Assembly (NCBI GenBank): GCA_964484135.1 | Contig: CAZAEL010000004.1 | Span: forward strand, 25,859-89,858 | From: CAZAEL01 sp964484135 | GTDB lineage: Bacteria; Elusimicrobiota; Elusimicrobia; FEN-1173 | DNA: 64,000 nt | Reading direction: 5' to 3' | In this document: positions 20,913-30,356 of the stretch, one piece after another | Numbering within the stretch: position 1 is the first letter of the stretch | Layout of the letters: each line of letters starts with the position of its first letter | Notes under the pieces: generated by a model | Told to the model about the DNA's origin: nothing | Database searches by the model: none | Seen by the model: the letters and a program-made list of their open reading frames with translations, nothing else | Made by a program: the position numbers and the translations under genes

Positions 20913-22145
20913 ATGCCACGCGCCAAACCCGCTGACGGCTCCCTGACCCCCGCGGAGGAGCTGGACCTGCTGCACAAGATCACGGACATCATCGGGTCCA
21001 CCCTGGACCTCAAGACCATCCTGCAGGAGATCGTCTCCCTGGTGAGCCGGATGACCAAGGCCGACGCCTGCTTCCTGTACCTGCACGAGCCCTCCCAGCA
21101 GAGCCTGGTGCTCTCCGCCTCCAAGACGCCTCACCCGGGGGAGATCGGCTCCCTCCGGCTGAAGCTCGGGGAAGGCATCACCGGCTGGGTGGCCCAGAAC
21201 CGCAAGCCCCTGGCCGTTCCGGAACGGGCCCACGAGGACCCGCGCTTCAAGTTCTTCCAGAACCTGCCCGAGGACAGGTACGAGGCCTTCCTGTCCGTGC
21301 CCATCCTGGCGAAGGACAAAGTCATCGGCGTGATCAACGTCCAGCACCGCAAGCCCTACGCCCACAGCGAGCGGGCCGTGAAGCTCCTGACCACCATCGC
21401 CCAGCAGGTGGGCGGCGCCATCGAGAACGCGCGGCTCTACGAGGAGACCAAGCGCAAGGCCCAGGCCATCCAGACCCTTTCCGCCGTGTCCCACACCGTG
21501 GCGTCGGACCGGTATCCCCAGGAGGTCCTGCAGTTGATCGTGTCCATGACGGCGTCCCTGCTGGGGTCCAAGATCTGCTCCGTCATGCTGCTGGACGACG
21601 ACGGGAAGGAACTGCACATCGCCGCCACCCAGTCCCTGTCCGAGGCGTACCGCAACAAGCCCCCCATCAAGGTGGGCCAGAGCATCTCCGGCCTGGCCGT
21701 CCAGCAGAAGGCCCCCATCACGGTCCCGGACGTGCGCAAGGACAAGCGGTTCTTCGCGCCGGACATCGCCGCGGCCGAGGGGCTGGTGTCACTCCTTTCC
21801 GTCCCCATGCTTTTCAAGGACAAGGCCGTCGGCGTGATCAACACCTACACCGCGCACGAGCACGCCTTCAGCAAGGAGGACATCGCGGTCCTCCAGGCCG
21901 TGGCCAACCAGTGCGCCTCGGCCATCGTCCACACGCGCCTGCTCTCCGAGAAGCTGGCGGCCCAGGAGGCCCTGGAAACGCGCAAGCTGGTGGAACGGGC
22001 CAAGGGCGTGCTGATGAAGACCCGCGGGCTCTCCGAGCCGGAGGCCTTCCGGGAAATCCAAAAACAGAGCATGGACCGGCGCAAGACCATGAAGGAAATC
22101 GCCGAAGCCGTGCTGCTCGCCGCGGAACTGGGTGAAAAAAAATAA
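20913..22145 (+). CDS. GAF-GAF-ANTAR transcription antitermination regulator
   Basis: 410 residues, cytoplasmic. GAF 1 spans about 16-165 (KITDIIGSTLDLKTILQEIV to VIGVINVQHRKPYAHSE). GAF 2 spans about 188-335 (GSKICSVMLLDDDGKELHIA to AVGVINTYTAHEHAFSKED). A helical linker leads to the ANTAR domain at about 350-403: RKLVERAKGVLMKTRGLSE, EAFREIQKQSMDRR, KTMKEIAEAVLL. ANTAR domains bind paired hairpins with AxxGxx loops in nascent RNA and block terminator formation, as known for NasR and EutV. There is no receiver domain, so the signal would come through the GAF domains. Matching RNA targets lie 10-20 kb downstream in front of ammonium, glutamine synthetase, porin and transporter genes. AAGGAG precedes the start. 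Confidence 0.93.
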   Translation: MPRAKPADGSLTPAEELDLLHKITDIIGSTLDLKTILQEIVSLVSRMTKADACFLYLHEPSQQSLVLSASKTPHPGEIGSLRLKLGEGITGWVAQNRKPLAVPERAHEDPRFKFFQNLPEDRYEAFLSVPILAKDKVIGVINVQHRKPYAHSERAVKLLTTIAQQVGGAIENARLYEETKRKAQAIQTLSAVSHTVASDRYPQEVLQLIVSMTASLLGSKICSVMLLDDDGKELHIAATQSLSEAYRNKPPIKVGQSISGLAVQQKAPITVPDVRKDKRFFAPDIAAAEGLVSLLSVPMLFKDKAVGVINTYTAHEHAFSKEDIAVLQAVANQCASAIVHTRLLSEKLAAQEALETRKLVERAKGVLMKTRGLSEPEAFREIQKQSMDRRKTMKEIAEAVLLAAELGEKK

Positions 22146-22149
22146 AAAA

Positions 22150-22224
22150 CCGTGCTTCTGTGCTGCAGTGCTTCCGTTGAAAGCATTGAACCGCAGGACC
22201 GCAGCACCCCCGCACGGCAGCACT
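22150..22224. repeat. Palindromic repeat with 8-nt units, upstream of nadE
   Basis: The left arm (22151-22178) has GTGCTTCT, GTGCTGCA, GTGCTTCC units. The right arm (22190-22223) has CCGCAGGA, CCGCAGCA and related units, the inverse of the left. It fills the whole gap between the ANTAR gene and nadE and leaves no ribosome site before the nadE ATG at 22230. It shares arms with the element on the other side of nadE. Confidence 0.8.
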
Positions 22225-22229
22225 TATCT

Positions 22230-23918
22230 ATGATCCGCCTGTCCCTCGCCCAGATCAACAGCACCGTCGGCGACCTGCCCGGCAATTTGGAGAAGGTCCT
22301 GGACCACGCCCGGCGCGCCCGCGAAGAGGGGGCCGACCTGGTCCTCTTCCCGGAGCTCTGCCTGAGCGGGTACCCCCCGGAAGACCTCCTGCTGCAGCCC
22401 CGCTTCACGGCCGACAACGCCGCCGCCCTGGAAAAGGCGGCCAAAACCCTTCCGCGCGGCCTCGCCGCGCTCGTGGGCTTCGCCGAGGGCGCCCCGGGCC
22501 GGCTCTACAACGCCGCCGCCCTGGTCCTGGACGGGCGGGTGCGGGCCGTGTACCGCAAACAGCGCCTGCCCAACTACGGCGTCTTCGACGAACAACGCTA
22601 CTTCGTCGCCGGGCGAAAGCCCCTGCTGTTCCGGGTCCGGGACGTCACGGCCGGCGTCACCGTCTGCGAAGACATCTGGGTCCCCCGCGGCCCGGCCCTG
22701 CAGGCGGCCCGGGCGGGCGCCCGCCTCGTCCTCAACCTGTCCGCCAGCCCGTACCACGCGGGCAAAAGCTCGGAGCGCCTGAAAACGCTGAAAGACCGCG
22801 TGCGGGAGACGGGCGCGGCCTTCGCGTACTGCAACGCGGTGGGCGGGCAGGACGAGCTGGTGTTCGACGGCGGCAGCCTGGTCCTGGACGGCCGGAACCG
22901 CCTCCTGGCGCGGGCGCCCCAGTTCGAGGAGGCCCTCCTCACCGTGGACCTGGACCTTCCGGCCGCGCGCAAGCCGCCGCGGGGGGCGCTGGCCCTTTCC
23001 CTGCCCGCCGCCCCTCCCGCGCCCCTTTCGCCTCCTTCGCGGACGTCCGCGCTCCGCGCGGAGCCGCTTCCGGAGCTGGAAGAAATATACACCGCCCTGG
23101 TCACGGGCACCCGGGACTATCTGCGCAAGAACGGATTCCAAAAAGCGGTGATCGGCCTGTCCGGCGGCATTGACTCCTCGCTGGTGGCCTGCGTGGCCGC
23201 GGACGCCCTGGGGAAAGACAACGTGACCGGGGTCACGCTCCCCTCGAAATTCAACTCCACGGAGACCCGCTCGGACGCCCGGCTCCTGGCCGAAAACCTG
23301 GGGATCGCGTTCCACAGCGTGCCCATCCAGGGGATCGTGGACGAATGCCTGAAGGCCCTGAAACCCCTCTTCGGGGACAGGCCCCCCGACATCGCCGAAG
23401 AAAACCTGCAGGCCCGCGTGCGGGGGCTGCTCCTCATGGCCCTGTCCAACAAGTTCGGCTGGATGGTGCTGACCACGGGGAACAAGTCCGAGACCTCCGT
23501 CGGGTACTGCACCCTGTACGGCGACACCGCCGGCGGGTTCGCCGTGATCAAGGACATCCCCAAGACCCTGGTGTACCGGCTCTGCGAATGGCGCAACGAA
23601 AAGGCCGCGCGGGCGCCGATCCCCCGGAGCGTCTTCGACCGTCCGCCCACGGCCGAACTCCGGCCCCACCAGACGGACCAGGACTCCCTGCCGCCCTACG
23701 ACCTCCTGGACCGGATCATCGCCTTGTACGTGGAACAGGACAGGGATCTTTCGGACATCGCCAAGCGCGGCGTGCCCCCGGAGACCGCGGCCAGGACGCT
23801 GCGGCTCATCGACGCCAGCGAACACAAGCGCCGCCAGGCCCCGCCGGGCGTCAAGATCACGCCCCGGGCCTTCGGCCGCGACCGCCGCATGCCGCTCACC
23901 AATAAATACAAAGGATAG
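22230..23918 (+). CDS. nadE: NAD+ synthase, glutamine-hydrolysing
   Basis: 562 residues. An N-terminal nitrilase-type glutaminase carries the Glu-Lys-Cys triad in LFPELCLSGYPPEDLL, YRKQRLPNYGVFDEQRYF and VTVCEDIWVP. The C-terminal synthetase has the pyrophosphatase loop GLSGGIDSSLVACVAAD at about residue 308. It amidates nicotinic acid adenine dinucleotide using glutamine nitrogen. The start is at MIRLSLAQINSTVGD; the longer open frame runs through a repeat. Palindromic repeats flank it on both sides. It follows the ANTAR regulator, but the repeat separates them and joint regulation is uncertain. Confidence 0.95.
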   Translation: MIRLSLAQINSTVGDLPGNLEKVLDHARRAREEGADLVLFPELCLSGYPPEDLLLQPRFTADNAAALEKAAKTLPRGLAALVGFAEGAPGRLYNAAALVLDGRVRAVYRKQRLPNYGVFDEQRYFVAGRKPLLFRVRDVTAGVTVCEDIWVPRGPALQAARAGARLVLNLSASPYHAGKSSERLKTLKDRVRETGAAFAYCNAVGGQDELVFDGGSLVLDGRNRLLARAPQFEEALLTVDLDLPAARKPPRGALALSLPAAPPAPLSPPSRTSALRAEPLPELEEIYTALVTGTRDYLRKNGFQKAVIGLSGGIDSSLVACVAADALGKDNVTGVTLPSKFNSTETRSDARLLAENLGIAFHSVPIQGIVDECLKALKPLFGDRPPDIAEENLQARVRGLLLMALSNKFGWMVLTTGNKSETSVGYCTLYGDTAGGFAVIKDIPKTLVYRLCEWRNEKAARAPIPRSVFDRPPTAELRPHQTDQDSLPPYDLLDRIIALYVEQDRDLSDIAKRGVPPETAARTLRLIDASEHKRRQAPPGVKITPRAFGRDRRMPLTNKYKG

Positions 23919-24016
23919 TGCTGCCGTGCTTCCGTACCGCGGTTCCGCAGTTAAAAACATGAACGCGCAAACTCTTTTGCGGCAGCACCGCAGCACCCCC
24001 GCACTGAAGCACCCCT
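23918..24016. repeat. Palindromic repeat with 8-nt units, downstream of nadE
   Basis: It begins at the nadE stop. The left arm (23918-23952) has GTGCTGCC and GTGCTTCC units. The right arm (23979-24015) has GCGGCAGC, ACCGCAGC and similar. A lower-GC spacer (AAAAACATGAACGCGCAAAC and more) separates the arms. The same family as 22150-22224. Confidence 0.8.
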
Positions 24017-24020
24017 GAGC

Positions 24021-24836
24021 ATGCCCTCAAGACCTCTGGGTGGTAAAACCATTTTGATTACGGGCGCCTCCTCCGGCATCGGCCGGGCCGCGGCCCTGCT
24101 CCTGGCCCGGGAAGGCGCGCTCCTGGCCCTGGCGGCCCGCCGGGTGGCCCTCTTGGAAAGCCTGGCCCGCGAGATCCAAAGCCGACACGGCCAATCCCCC
24201 CTGGTCCTGCCCGCGGACGTGTCCCGCCCGTCGGACATCGCCTCCATGATCAAAAAGACCCGCGACCATTTCGGCCGGCTGGACGTGCTGATCAACAACG
24301 CGGGCGTGCTCTTCATGGAGCCTTTCCTGACCATGCCCGTGGAAACCATGCAGAAGATCATGGACACGAATTTCTGGTCCATCGTCCACGCCGTGCGCGA
24401 AGCCGCGCCGTACATGACCAGGCAGGGCGGCGGCCACGTCGTGAACGTGGGGTCCGGGGTGAGCCGGCGGGGCCTGCCGTTCATGGCCGCGTACACCGCC
24501 ACGAAGTTCGCCCTGGCCGGCCTGACCGAATCCCTCCGCCTGGAGCTGGGGCCCCAGAACATCCGCTTCACCGCGGTGTACCCCGGCGGCGTGGACACGG
24601 AGATGCCCAACAACCTGGACCGCAGCAAGCTTCCCGTGGGGTACCGGGACCACTCCCGCAGCCGGATTTCGGCCGAACGGGCGGCCCGCGCCATCGTCAG
24701 GGCGGTGCGAAAACAGCCTTTGGAGGTTTACGTGCCCTGGTGGGTCCGCCAGGCGTCCTGGATCAGCGTGCTCATCCCGCGCCTGGCGGATTTTCTGATC
24801 AAAACCTTCGGCATGCCGAAGGCATTCAAATCATGA
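24021..24836 (+). CDS. Short-chain dehydrogenase/reductase
   Basis: 271 residues, classical SDR. Cofactor motif: ITGASSGIGRAAALLLARE. Structural NNAG is in DVLINNAGVLFMEPF. The active site has Ser (VGSGVSRRG) and the YxxxK pair in AAYTATKFALAGLTESL. A C-terminal hydrophobic patch (QASWISVLIPRLADFLIKTF) may contact the membrane. The substrate is unknown; family members reduce or oxidise sugars, lipids or steroids. It ends 17 bp before ychF. Confidence 0.88.
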   Translation: MPSRPLGGKTILITGASSGIGRAAALLLAREGALLALAARRVALLESLAREIQSRHGQSPLVLPADVSRPSDIASMIKKTRDHFGRLDVLINNAGVLFMEPFLTMPVETMQKIMDTNFWSIVHAVREAAPYMTRQGGGHVVNVGSGVSRRGLPFMAAYTATKFALAGLTESLRLELGPQNIRFTAVYPGGVDTEMPNNLDRSKLPVGYRDHSRSRISAERAARAIVRAVRKQPLEVYVPWWVRQASWISVLIPRLADFLIKTFGMPKAFKS

Positions 24837-24852
24837 CGAGAAAGGTCCTCTG

Positions 24853-25926
<1,074 letters not shown>

Positions 25927-25928
25927 CC

Positions 25929-26498
25929 ATGGCCGCCCTCATCCCCAAACCCACCGTTATCACCGCCGCCGGGAACAAGCCCAAGCTCATCGAGGAGTTC
26001 ATCGGGCGGGTGAACTCGAAGACGAAAGACGTGAGCGTGGCGCGCATGAAAAGCCCGGAAGGCTGGATCGAACCAGCCCAGACCCCGGAGTTCGACGAAT
26101 ACACCCTGGTGCTCAAGGGCACGCTGAAGGTGGATTTCGAGGGCGGCTCCCTGGAGGTGAAAGAAGGGCAGGCGGTCATCGCCCCCAAGGACGCCTGGGT
26201 GCGGTACAGCACCCCCCATCCGGGCGGCGCGGAGTACGTGGCCGTGTGCCTGCCGGCTTTCTCGCCCGACACCGTGCACCGGGAAGGCGATCCGTCCGTC
26301 GCGGCGGACGAGGCCCGCCGGCGGGAGGAAGTCCGCGCCAAGTACCGCCTCCTGGGCCGGATCTTCGTTTGGTCCGGCTGGGCCGTGGCCTTCCTTTCCA
26401 TGGCCCTGGGCGCGCACCTCATCAACGGCCTGCACAAACGGATTCTGGAACTCGAAAAACAGAACCGCGAACTCCCCGGTCAGAACAGCAAACCTTAA
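25929..26498 (+). CDS. Cupin-domain protein with C-terminal membrane segment
   Basis: 189 residues. A cupin barrel occupies about 20-115 (EYTLVLKGTLKVDFEGGSLE, VKEGQAVIAPKDAWVRYS). It is followed by a charged helix, one membrane segment (WSGWAVAFLSMALGAHLI, about 148-168) and a short coiled tail (KRILELEKQNRELPGQ). Cupins of this size often bind metals or small ligands, but here the usual His cluster is not obvious. It starts two bases after ychF, so the two are co-transcribed. No specific function can be assigned. Confidence 0.6.
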   Translation: MAALIPKPTVITAAGNKPKLIEEFIGRVNSKTKDVSVARMKSPEGWIEPAQTPEFDEYTLVLKGTLKVDFEGGSLEVKEGQAVIAPKDAWVRYSTPHPGGAEYVAVCLPAFSPDTVHREGDPSVAADEARRREEVRAKYRLLGRIFVWSGWAVAFLSMALGAHLINGLHKRILELEKQNRELPGQNSKP

Positions 26499-26563
26499 TT
26501 GAATCTTCTACCCCAACCCTCGCCCTCCCCTTACAAAGGGGAGGAAAATAGGGAGACGCTTTT

Positions 26564-26602
26564 AAAAATCCCCGTGCAGGCGCTATGAGACGAGGATTTT
26601 TT
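26564..26602 (+). terminator. Likely terminator of the ychF operon
   Basis: AAAAATCC-CGT pairs with ACG-GGATTTTT around a 14-nt loop with one mismatch, ending in TTTTTT. Positioned 65 bp after the cupin gene. Confidence 0.45.
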
Positions 26603-26783
26603 GGGAGCCAGCTACCTCTCCGGGAGGGTCAGCGGAGCGTCTAGGGAGAGCAGAGCCCTCTCTAGAGGAGCGCCGATGGCGACCTTTCAGGCCAAGTCGG
26701 CCTGTGCCATCGGCCATCAGGCCCAAGGCTGCCGACTGAAAGGAGGCAACGCGGGGCGCGACAGATCGGGGCGCGCACCTTAT

Positions 26784-26830
26784 GCCGCCGGTCAGCCACC
26801 GGCGAAGTCCGGGTGAAGGGGTGGAACCCC
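26784..26830. repeat. Dispersed repeat, copy A
   Basis: It starts GCCGCCGGTCAGCCACCGGC and continues with a G-rich AGGGGTGGAACCCC segment. The first 23 bases are identical to the reverse complement of 62869-62891, and the rest aligns with small gaps. It contains a hairpin GCCGGT-CAGCC-ACCGGC. Confidence 0.7.
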
Positions 26831-26907
26831 TTCGGCGGGAGGGGTTTAAGGGGACGAAGTCCTCCCTCTCTTGACGCGGTACCGTCGGATGCGATAGAGT
26901 TTTCTCC

Positions 26908-28575
26908 ATGCCTTTGGCCCTTGTCGCTTCCGCCGTCTGCGTCCTGTACCTGGCCGCGTACCTGGTGCACGGCCGGGTCCTGTCGCGCCTGTTCAACCTG
27001 GACAAGGCCGCGGAAACCCCGGCGCACGCGTTCCAGGACGGGGTGGATTTCGTGCCGGCCAAGTCCCCCATGCTCCTGGGCCAGCACTTTTCCGCCATCG
27101 CCGCGGCCGGGCCCATCGTGGGGCCCATCCTGGCCGGTCTGTGGTTCGGCTGGCTGCCGGCGCTTTTGTGGATCGTGTTCGGCTCCATTTTTTTCGGCGC
27201 GGTGCACGATTTTTCCAGCCTGGTGGGGTCGGTGCGGCACCGGGCCCGCTCCGTGGCCGAGATCGTGAAGGAGCACGTGGGGCACCGGGCGTACAAGTTT
27301 TTCCTGGCCTTCATCTGGATGTCCCTGGTGTACGTGATCACGGCCTTTACGGACATCACCGCCGCCTCCTTCAGCGAGCCCCAGTTCGGCGGCGGGGTGG
27401 CGTCTTCCTCCGCCCTGTACCTGGCCTTCGGCGTGCTCATGGGTTTGAGCCTGTACAAACTGCGCATGCCGCTCTGGCTGGCCACGCTGATCTTCGTGCC
27501 CCTGGTGGGGCTTTCCATCTGGTTCGGCCAGAAAATGCCCCTGGAATTGCCGGCGTTCGGCCCCCTGTCGCCGCGCATGCTGTGGAATTTTCTGCTCCTG
27601 GCCTATTGTTTCGCGGCCTCGGTCCTGCCCATGTGGCTGCTGCTTCAGCCGCGGGGCTATCTGGGCGGATTTTTCCTGTACGGCGCGCTCCTGGCCGGGG
27701 TGGTGGGCGTGTTCCTGGGCGGCGACAAGATCCAATATCCCGCGTTCCTGGGCTTCACCAGCCTCAAGGGCCTGCCCCTGTTCCCCATGCTGTTCGTGAC
27801 CGTGGCCTGCGGCGCCTGCTCCGGGTTCCACGGGCTGGTGAGCTCCGGCACCACCTCCAAGCAGATTTCCCGGGAAACGGACTGCCGTCTGGTGGGGTAC
27901 GGCGGCATGCTCCTGGAAGGGCTGGTGGCCGTGATCGCGCTCTCCACCGTCATGCTGCTCGCGCCGGGCGACCCGGCCGCCGCCTCCCAGCCGGACCGCA
28001 TCTACGCCAACGGCCTGAGCCACTTCGTGGAGCAGTTCGGCGTGAACGTGACCTTCGCCCGGTCCTTCGCGCTCCTGGCCTTCGCCACCTTCATTTACGA
28101 CACCCTGGACGTGGCCACGCGGCTGGGGCGCTACGTCCTGCAGGAGCTCACGGGCTGGCAGGGCGTCAAAGGGAGCATGGCCGCCACGTTGCTGACCCTG
28201 GCCCTGCCCGCGGCGTTCGTGAGCGTGGCCCTGAAGGACGCCAACGGCGTGGCGGTGCCGGCCTGGAAGGTGTTCTGGACCATCTTCGGCACCTCCAACC
28301 AGCTCCTGGCCGCGCTGACGCTCCTGGGCCTGACCGCCTGGCTGAAAAAGACCCGAAAACCCCTGTGGGTGACGGCCGTTCCCATGGCCTTCATGATGGC
28401 CATGACCCTCTGGTCCCTCCTCTTGACCGTGCGCCCCTGGGCGAAAAACCTGCTGGCCGGCCGCTTCGGCGTGGAGATGATCCCTTTCATCGGGCTGGTG
28501 CTCATGGCCCTGGCCCTGCTGCTCATCTGGGAGTCGGCGTCGGCGTTGCGCGCCGCGCCTCAAGGAGAGAGATAG
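26908..28575 (+). CDS. cstA: CstA family carbon-starvation/pyruvate or peptide transporter
   Basis: 555 residues with about 14 to 16 membrane segments. The conserved start region (VPAKSPMLLGQHFSAIAAAG, PIVGPILAGLWFGWLPALLW) and ACGACSGFHGLVSSGTTSKQ mark the CstA/YjiY family, which import pyruvate or peptides. The length is close to the shorter CstA forms. No ribosome site is visible before the ATG, and a TTGACG box with a GATAGAGT -10 just upstream would give an almost leaderless message. The ExbB/ExbD/TonB genes follow within 5 bp. Confidence 0.93.
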   Translation: MPLALVASAVCVLYLAAYLVHGRVLSRLFNLDKAAETPAHAFQDGVDFVPAKSPMLLGQHFSAIAAAGPIVGPILAGLWFGWLPALLWIVFGSIFFGAVHDFSSLVGSVRHRARSVAEIVKEHVGHRAYKFFLAFIWMSLVYVITAFTDITAASFSEPQFGGGVASSSALYLAFGVLMGLSLYKLRMPLWLATLIFVPLVGLSIWFGQKMPLELPAFGPLSPRMLWNFLLLAYCFAASVLPMWLLLQPRGYLGGFFLYGALLAGVVGVFLGGDKIQYPAFLGFTSLKGLPLFPMLFVTVACGACSGFHGLVSSGTTSKQISRETDCRLVGYGGMLLEGLVAVIALSTVMLLAPGDPAAASQPDRIYANGLSHFVEQFGVNVTFARSFALLAFATFIYDTLDVATRLGRYVLQELTGWQGVKGSMAATLLTLALPAAFVSVALKDANGVAVPAWKVFWTIFGTSNQLLAALTLLGLTAWLKKTRKPLWVTAVPMAFMMAMTLWSLLLTVRPWAKNLLAGRFGVEMIPFIGLVLMALALLLIWESASALRAAPQGER

Positions 28576-28579
28576 ACCC

Positions 28580-29005
28580 ATGAACCTCAAACACACCATC
28601 CTGCTGGGCTGGCCGGTCCTCAGCGTCCTGCTCTTGTTTTCCATCGTCTCTTTGGCCATCTTCTTCCAGTGCTGGACGATGCTGGGGCAGGCCGAGGGGG
28701 CGGACCGGAAGACCGCCAAGGACCTTTTGGACGTCGTCGAGAAACGCCTGGCGCTTTTGGGCACCATCGCCAACGCCGCGCCCTTCGTGGGGCTCCTGGG
28801 CACGGTCATCGGCGTGATCCGGGCCTTCCATTCCATCTCCGCGGCGTCGGGCGCGGGCGGCGGGCTGGCGCTGGTGGCGGGCGGCATCTCCGAGGCGCTC
28901 ATCAGCACCGCCGCGGGGCTGGCCGTGGCCATCCCGGCCTCCATGCTGTACAACTATTTCACCTTCCGGAGCCAGCGACTCGCCCGGGACGCGGGGCTGG
29001 AATAG
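28580..29005 (+). CDS. exbB: MotA/TolQ/ExbB proton channel protein, short form
   Basis: 141 residues, shorter than E. coli ExbB (about 244). It keeps the three membrane segments: PVLSVLLLFSIVSLAIFFQC, then NAAPFVGLLGTVIGVIRAF, then ALISTAAGLAVAIPASMLYN. It forms the pentameric inner-membrane channel that uses proton flow to energise a TonB-type protein. CAAGGAGAG precedes the start. It lies directly after cstA and before exbD. Confidence 0.9.
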   Translation: MNLKHTILLGWPVLSVLLLFSIVSLAIFFQCWTMLGQAEGADRKTAKDLLDVVEKRLALLGTIANAAPFVGLLGTVIGVIRAFHSISAASGAGGGLALVAGGISEALISTAAGLAVAIPASMLYNYFTFRSQRLARDAGLE

Positions 29006-29014
29006 GGCCTTCCC

Positions 29015-29437
29015 GTGCAAACCGCTTCCGTGTCGGGCCGCCGCAAGAAACTCATCACGGACATCAACATGATCCCCTTCATCGACGTGGTCCTGGTGCT
29101 GCTCATCATCTTCATGATCCTGTCCCCCTTCCTGGCCCAGTCCCAGATCCAGGTGAACCTGCCCAAGGCCGCCACGGGCCGCGCCGGCGAAGACGACGAC
29201 CCGGTCAAGATCCAGATCACCCGCTCCGGGGACTTCTACCTGGGCAAGGACCGGATCCTGCGCACCCAGATCGAGGAAAAAATCCGCGCCGCCCTGGCCG
29301 GAAAACGCTCCAAGGCCGTTCTCATCGAAGCGGACCGCGACACCTCCTTCAAGACCGTGGTGCTGGCCCTGGAAGCGTCCGAAAAATCCGAGGCGGCCAA
29401 GGTCGGCGTGGCGGTGTACACGGAAGAATCCAAATAA
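29015..29437 (+). CDS. exbD: ExbD/TolR biopolymer transport protein
   Basis: 140 residues from a GTG start. One N-terminal membrane helix (MIPFIDVVLVLLIIFMILSP) carries the essential Asp of the proton path; the rest is periplasmic. It works with ExbB as the motor for the TonB-like protein encoded next. It follows exbB by 9 bp and precedes the tonB-like gene by 13 bp. Confidence 0.92.
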   Translation: MQTASVSGRRKKLITDINMIPFIDVVLVLLIIFMILSPFLAQSQIQVNLPKAATGRAGEDDDPVKIQITRSGDFYLGKDRILRTQIEEKIRAALAGKRSKAVLIEADRDTSFKTVVLALEASEKSEAAKVGVAVYTEESK

Positions 29438-29450
29438 CACGCCGTCCCTG

Positions 29451-30227
29451 ATGGCCCCCCTTAGCCGTCACCTCGCGTACTCCGCCGCCCTCCACTTCGC
29501 CCTGCTGTTCGGCCTGCTCATCGTTGCGGCCCGCTCCCGGCCCCCGCGGAAGTTCTACAGCGTGCAGTTCCTGGGAGGGGCGTCGGGCTTCGGCACGGGC
29601 AGGCTGGAGCCGGCGCCCGCGCCCGCCAAAGCGCCCGTGGCCGCGCCGCCGAAGGCCCCGCCCGCCGCGGAGAAGGTCAAGGAAAAGCCCCGCCCCGGCG
29701 CGGACAAGAACAAGATCTCGGTCTCCAAGGAAAAAGGCAAGGAGAAGAAGCCCCCGGCCAAGGCAAAGGCCGCGCCGGAAAAAGAGGCGCCTTCCTCCGC
29801 CGTCCCGCGATCCAAAGGCGTGCCCGGCGGCCGCGGGGAGTCCGCCAAGGGCCGCGGCGACAGCCTGGCCGCCAAGTACGGCCCCGTGGGCGGCGTGGGC
29901 ACCGCCCTGGAAATCGGGGGCTTCGGGCCGGGCGGCCAGCCCACGCCCGACAGCCGCTTCCCCTATGCCTACTACGTCACGGAAATCTACCGGCGTCTCT
30001 GGACCAACTGGGCGTACCGGGAAGCCACCACCAAGGAATGCGTGGTGGTGTTCATGATCCGGCGGAGCGGCGAGGCCGCTGACGTCAAGATGGCGGAGTC
30101 TTCCCGCGATTCCATCTTCGACCAACTGGCCCTGCGGGCCGTGTCCAATTCCTCCCCCTTTCCCCCTTTGCCGGCGGGCTATCCGGAGCCGGACCTGCCC
30201 GTGTTCGTGCGGTTCCGGCTGGAATGA
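29451..30227 (+). CDS. TonB/TolA-like energy transducer
   Basis: 258 residues. One N-terminal membrane helix (SAALHFALLFGLLIVAARS) is followed by a long Lys/Pro/Ala-rich spacer (about 55-130), a Gly-rich stretch and a C-terminal globular domain of TonB/TolA type (YVTEIYRRLWTNWAYREATT, VVVFMIRRSGEAADVKMAES, ALRAVSNSSPFPPLP). It is expected to span the periplasm and open outer-membrane receptors, or to act as TolA. No TonB-dependent receptor is encoded in the window. It is the last gene of the cstA-exbBD group. Confidence 0.85.
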   Translation: MAPLSRHLAYSAALHFALLFGLLIVAARSRPPRKFYSVQFLGGASGFGTGRLEPAPAPAKAPVAAPPKAPPAAEKVKEKPRPGADKNKISVSKEKGKEKKPPAKAKAAPEKEAPSSAVPRSKGVPGGRGESAKGRGDSLAAKYGPVGGVGTALEIGGFGPGGQPTPDSRFPYAYYVTEIYRRLWTNWAYREATTKECVVVFMIRRSGEAADVKMAESSRDSIFDQLALRAVSNSSPFPPLPAGYPEPDLPVFVRFRLE

Positions 30228-30246
30228 CCCGGCGCCGTCGGGCTTC

Positions 30247-30275
30247 TTGACGAGGGCCGCTTTTTGTCCTATAGT
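30247..30275 (+). promoter_or_regulatory. Promoter of the KimA-like permease gene
   Basis: TTGACG at 30247-30252 and TATAGT at 30270-30275 with exactly 17 bp between them. Transcription would start near 30282, just before the attenuator. Confidence 0.7.
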
Positions 30276-30289
30276 ACCTTCACAACAAC

Positions 30290-30309
30290 GGGCTAAGGCA
30301 GTCCTCCTC
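30290..30309 (+). promoter_or_regulatory. Short hairpin overlapping a leader terminator, partial ANTAR-type site
   Basis: GGGCT-AAGGC-AGTCC (30290-30304) can form a five-pair stem with an AAGG-containing loop. Its 3' side is shared with the 5' arm of the terminator at 30301-30336. This matches the second hairpin of the other leaders. The first AxxGxx hairpin is missing because the predicted transcription start lies only about 8 nt upstream, so ANTAR control here is doubtful. Confidence 0.4.
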
Positions 30310-30336
30310 AAAGTTTACGAGGAGGGCTTTTTTTTT
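30301..30336 (+). terminator. Leader terminator before the KimA-like permease
   Basis: GTCCTCCTC pairs with GAGGAGGGC (9 pairs, one G-U) around a 9-nt loop, followed by nine T. It stands between the promoter and the gene, so it must be bypassed for expression. Confidence 0.85.
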
Positions 30337-30356
30337 GCCGCGCCCTCAACGCTTTC

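Larger units (their letters stand above)
26499..26907. other. Gene-free region with several palindromes and a dispersed repeat
   Basis: 409 bp without a credible gene. In order it holds: a palindrome CCTCCCCTT-ACA-AAGGGGAGG (26524-26545), a likely terminator (26564-26602), a densely self-complementary block (about 26640-26760, including CCGATGGC with GCCATCGG and CAGGCC with GGCCTG), and a dispersed repeat (26784-26830) also found inverted at 62842-62891. A TTGACG box near 26872 with an AT-containing -10 may serve cstA. Confidence 0.6.

Noticed and set aside
26583..28953. Long minus-strand frames over cstA and exbB
   Set aside because: They mirror clear plus-strand membrane-protein genes and show the Arg/Gln/His-rich composition of antisense translation.
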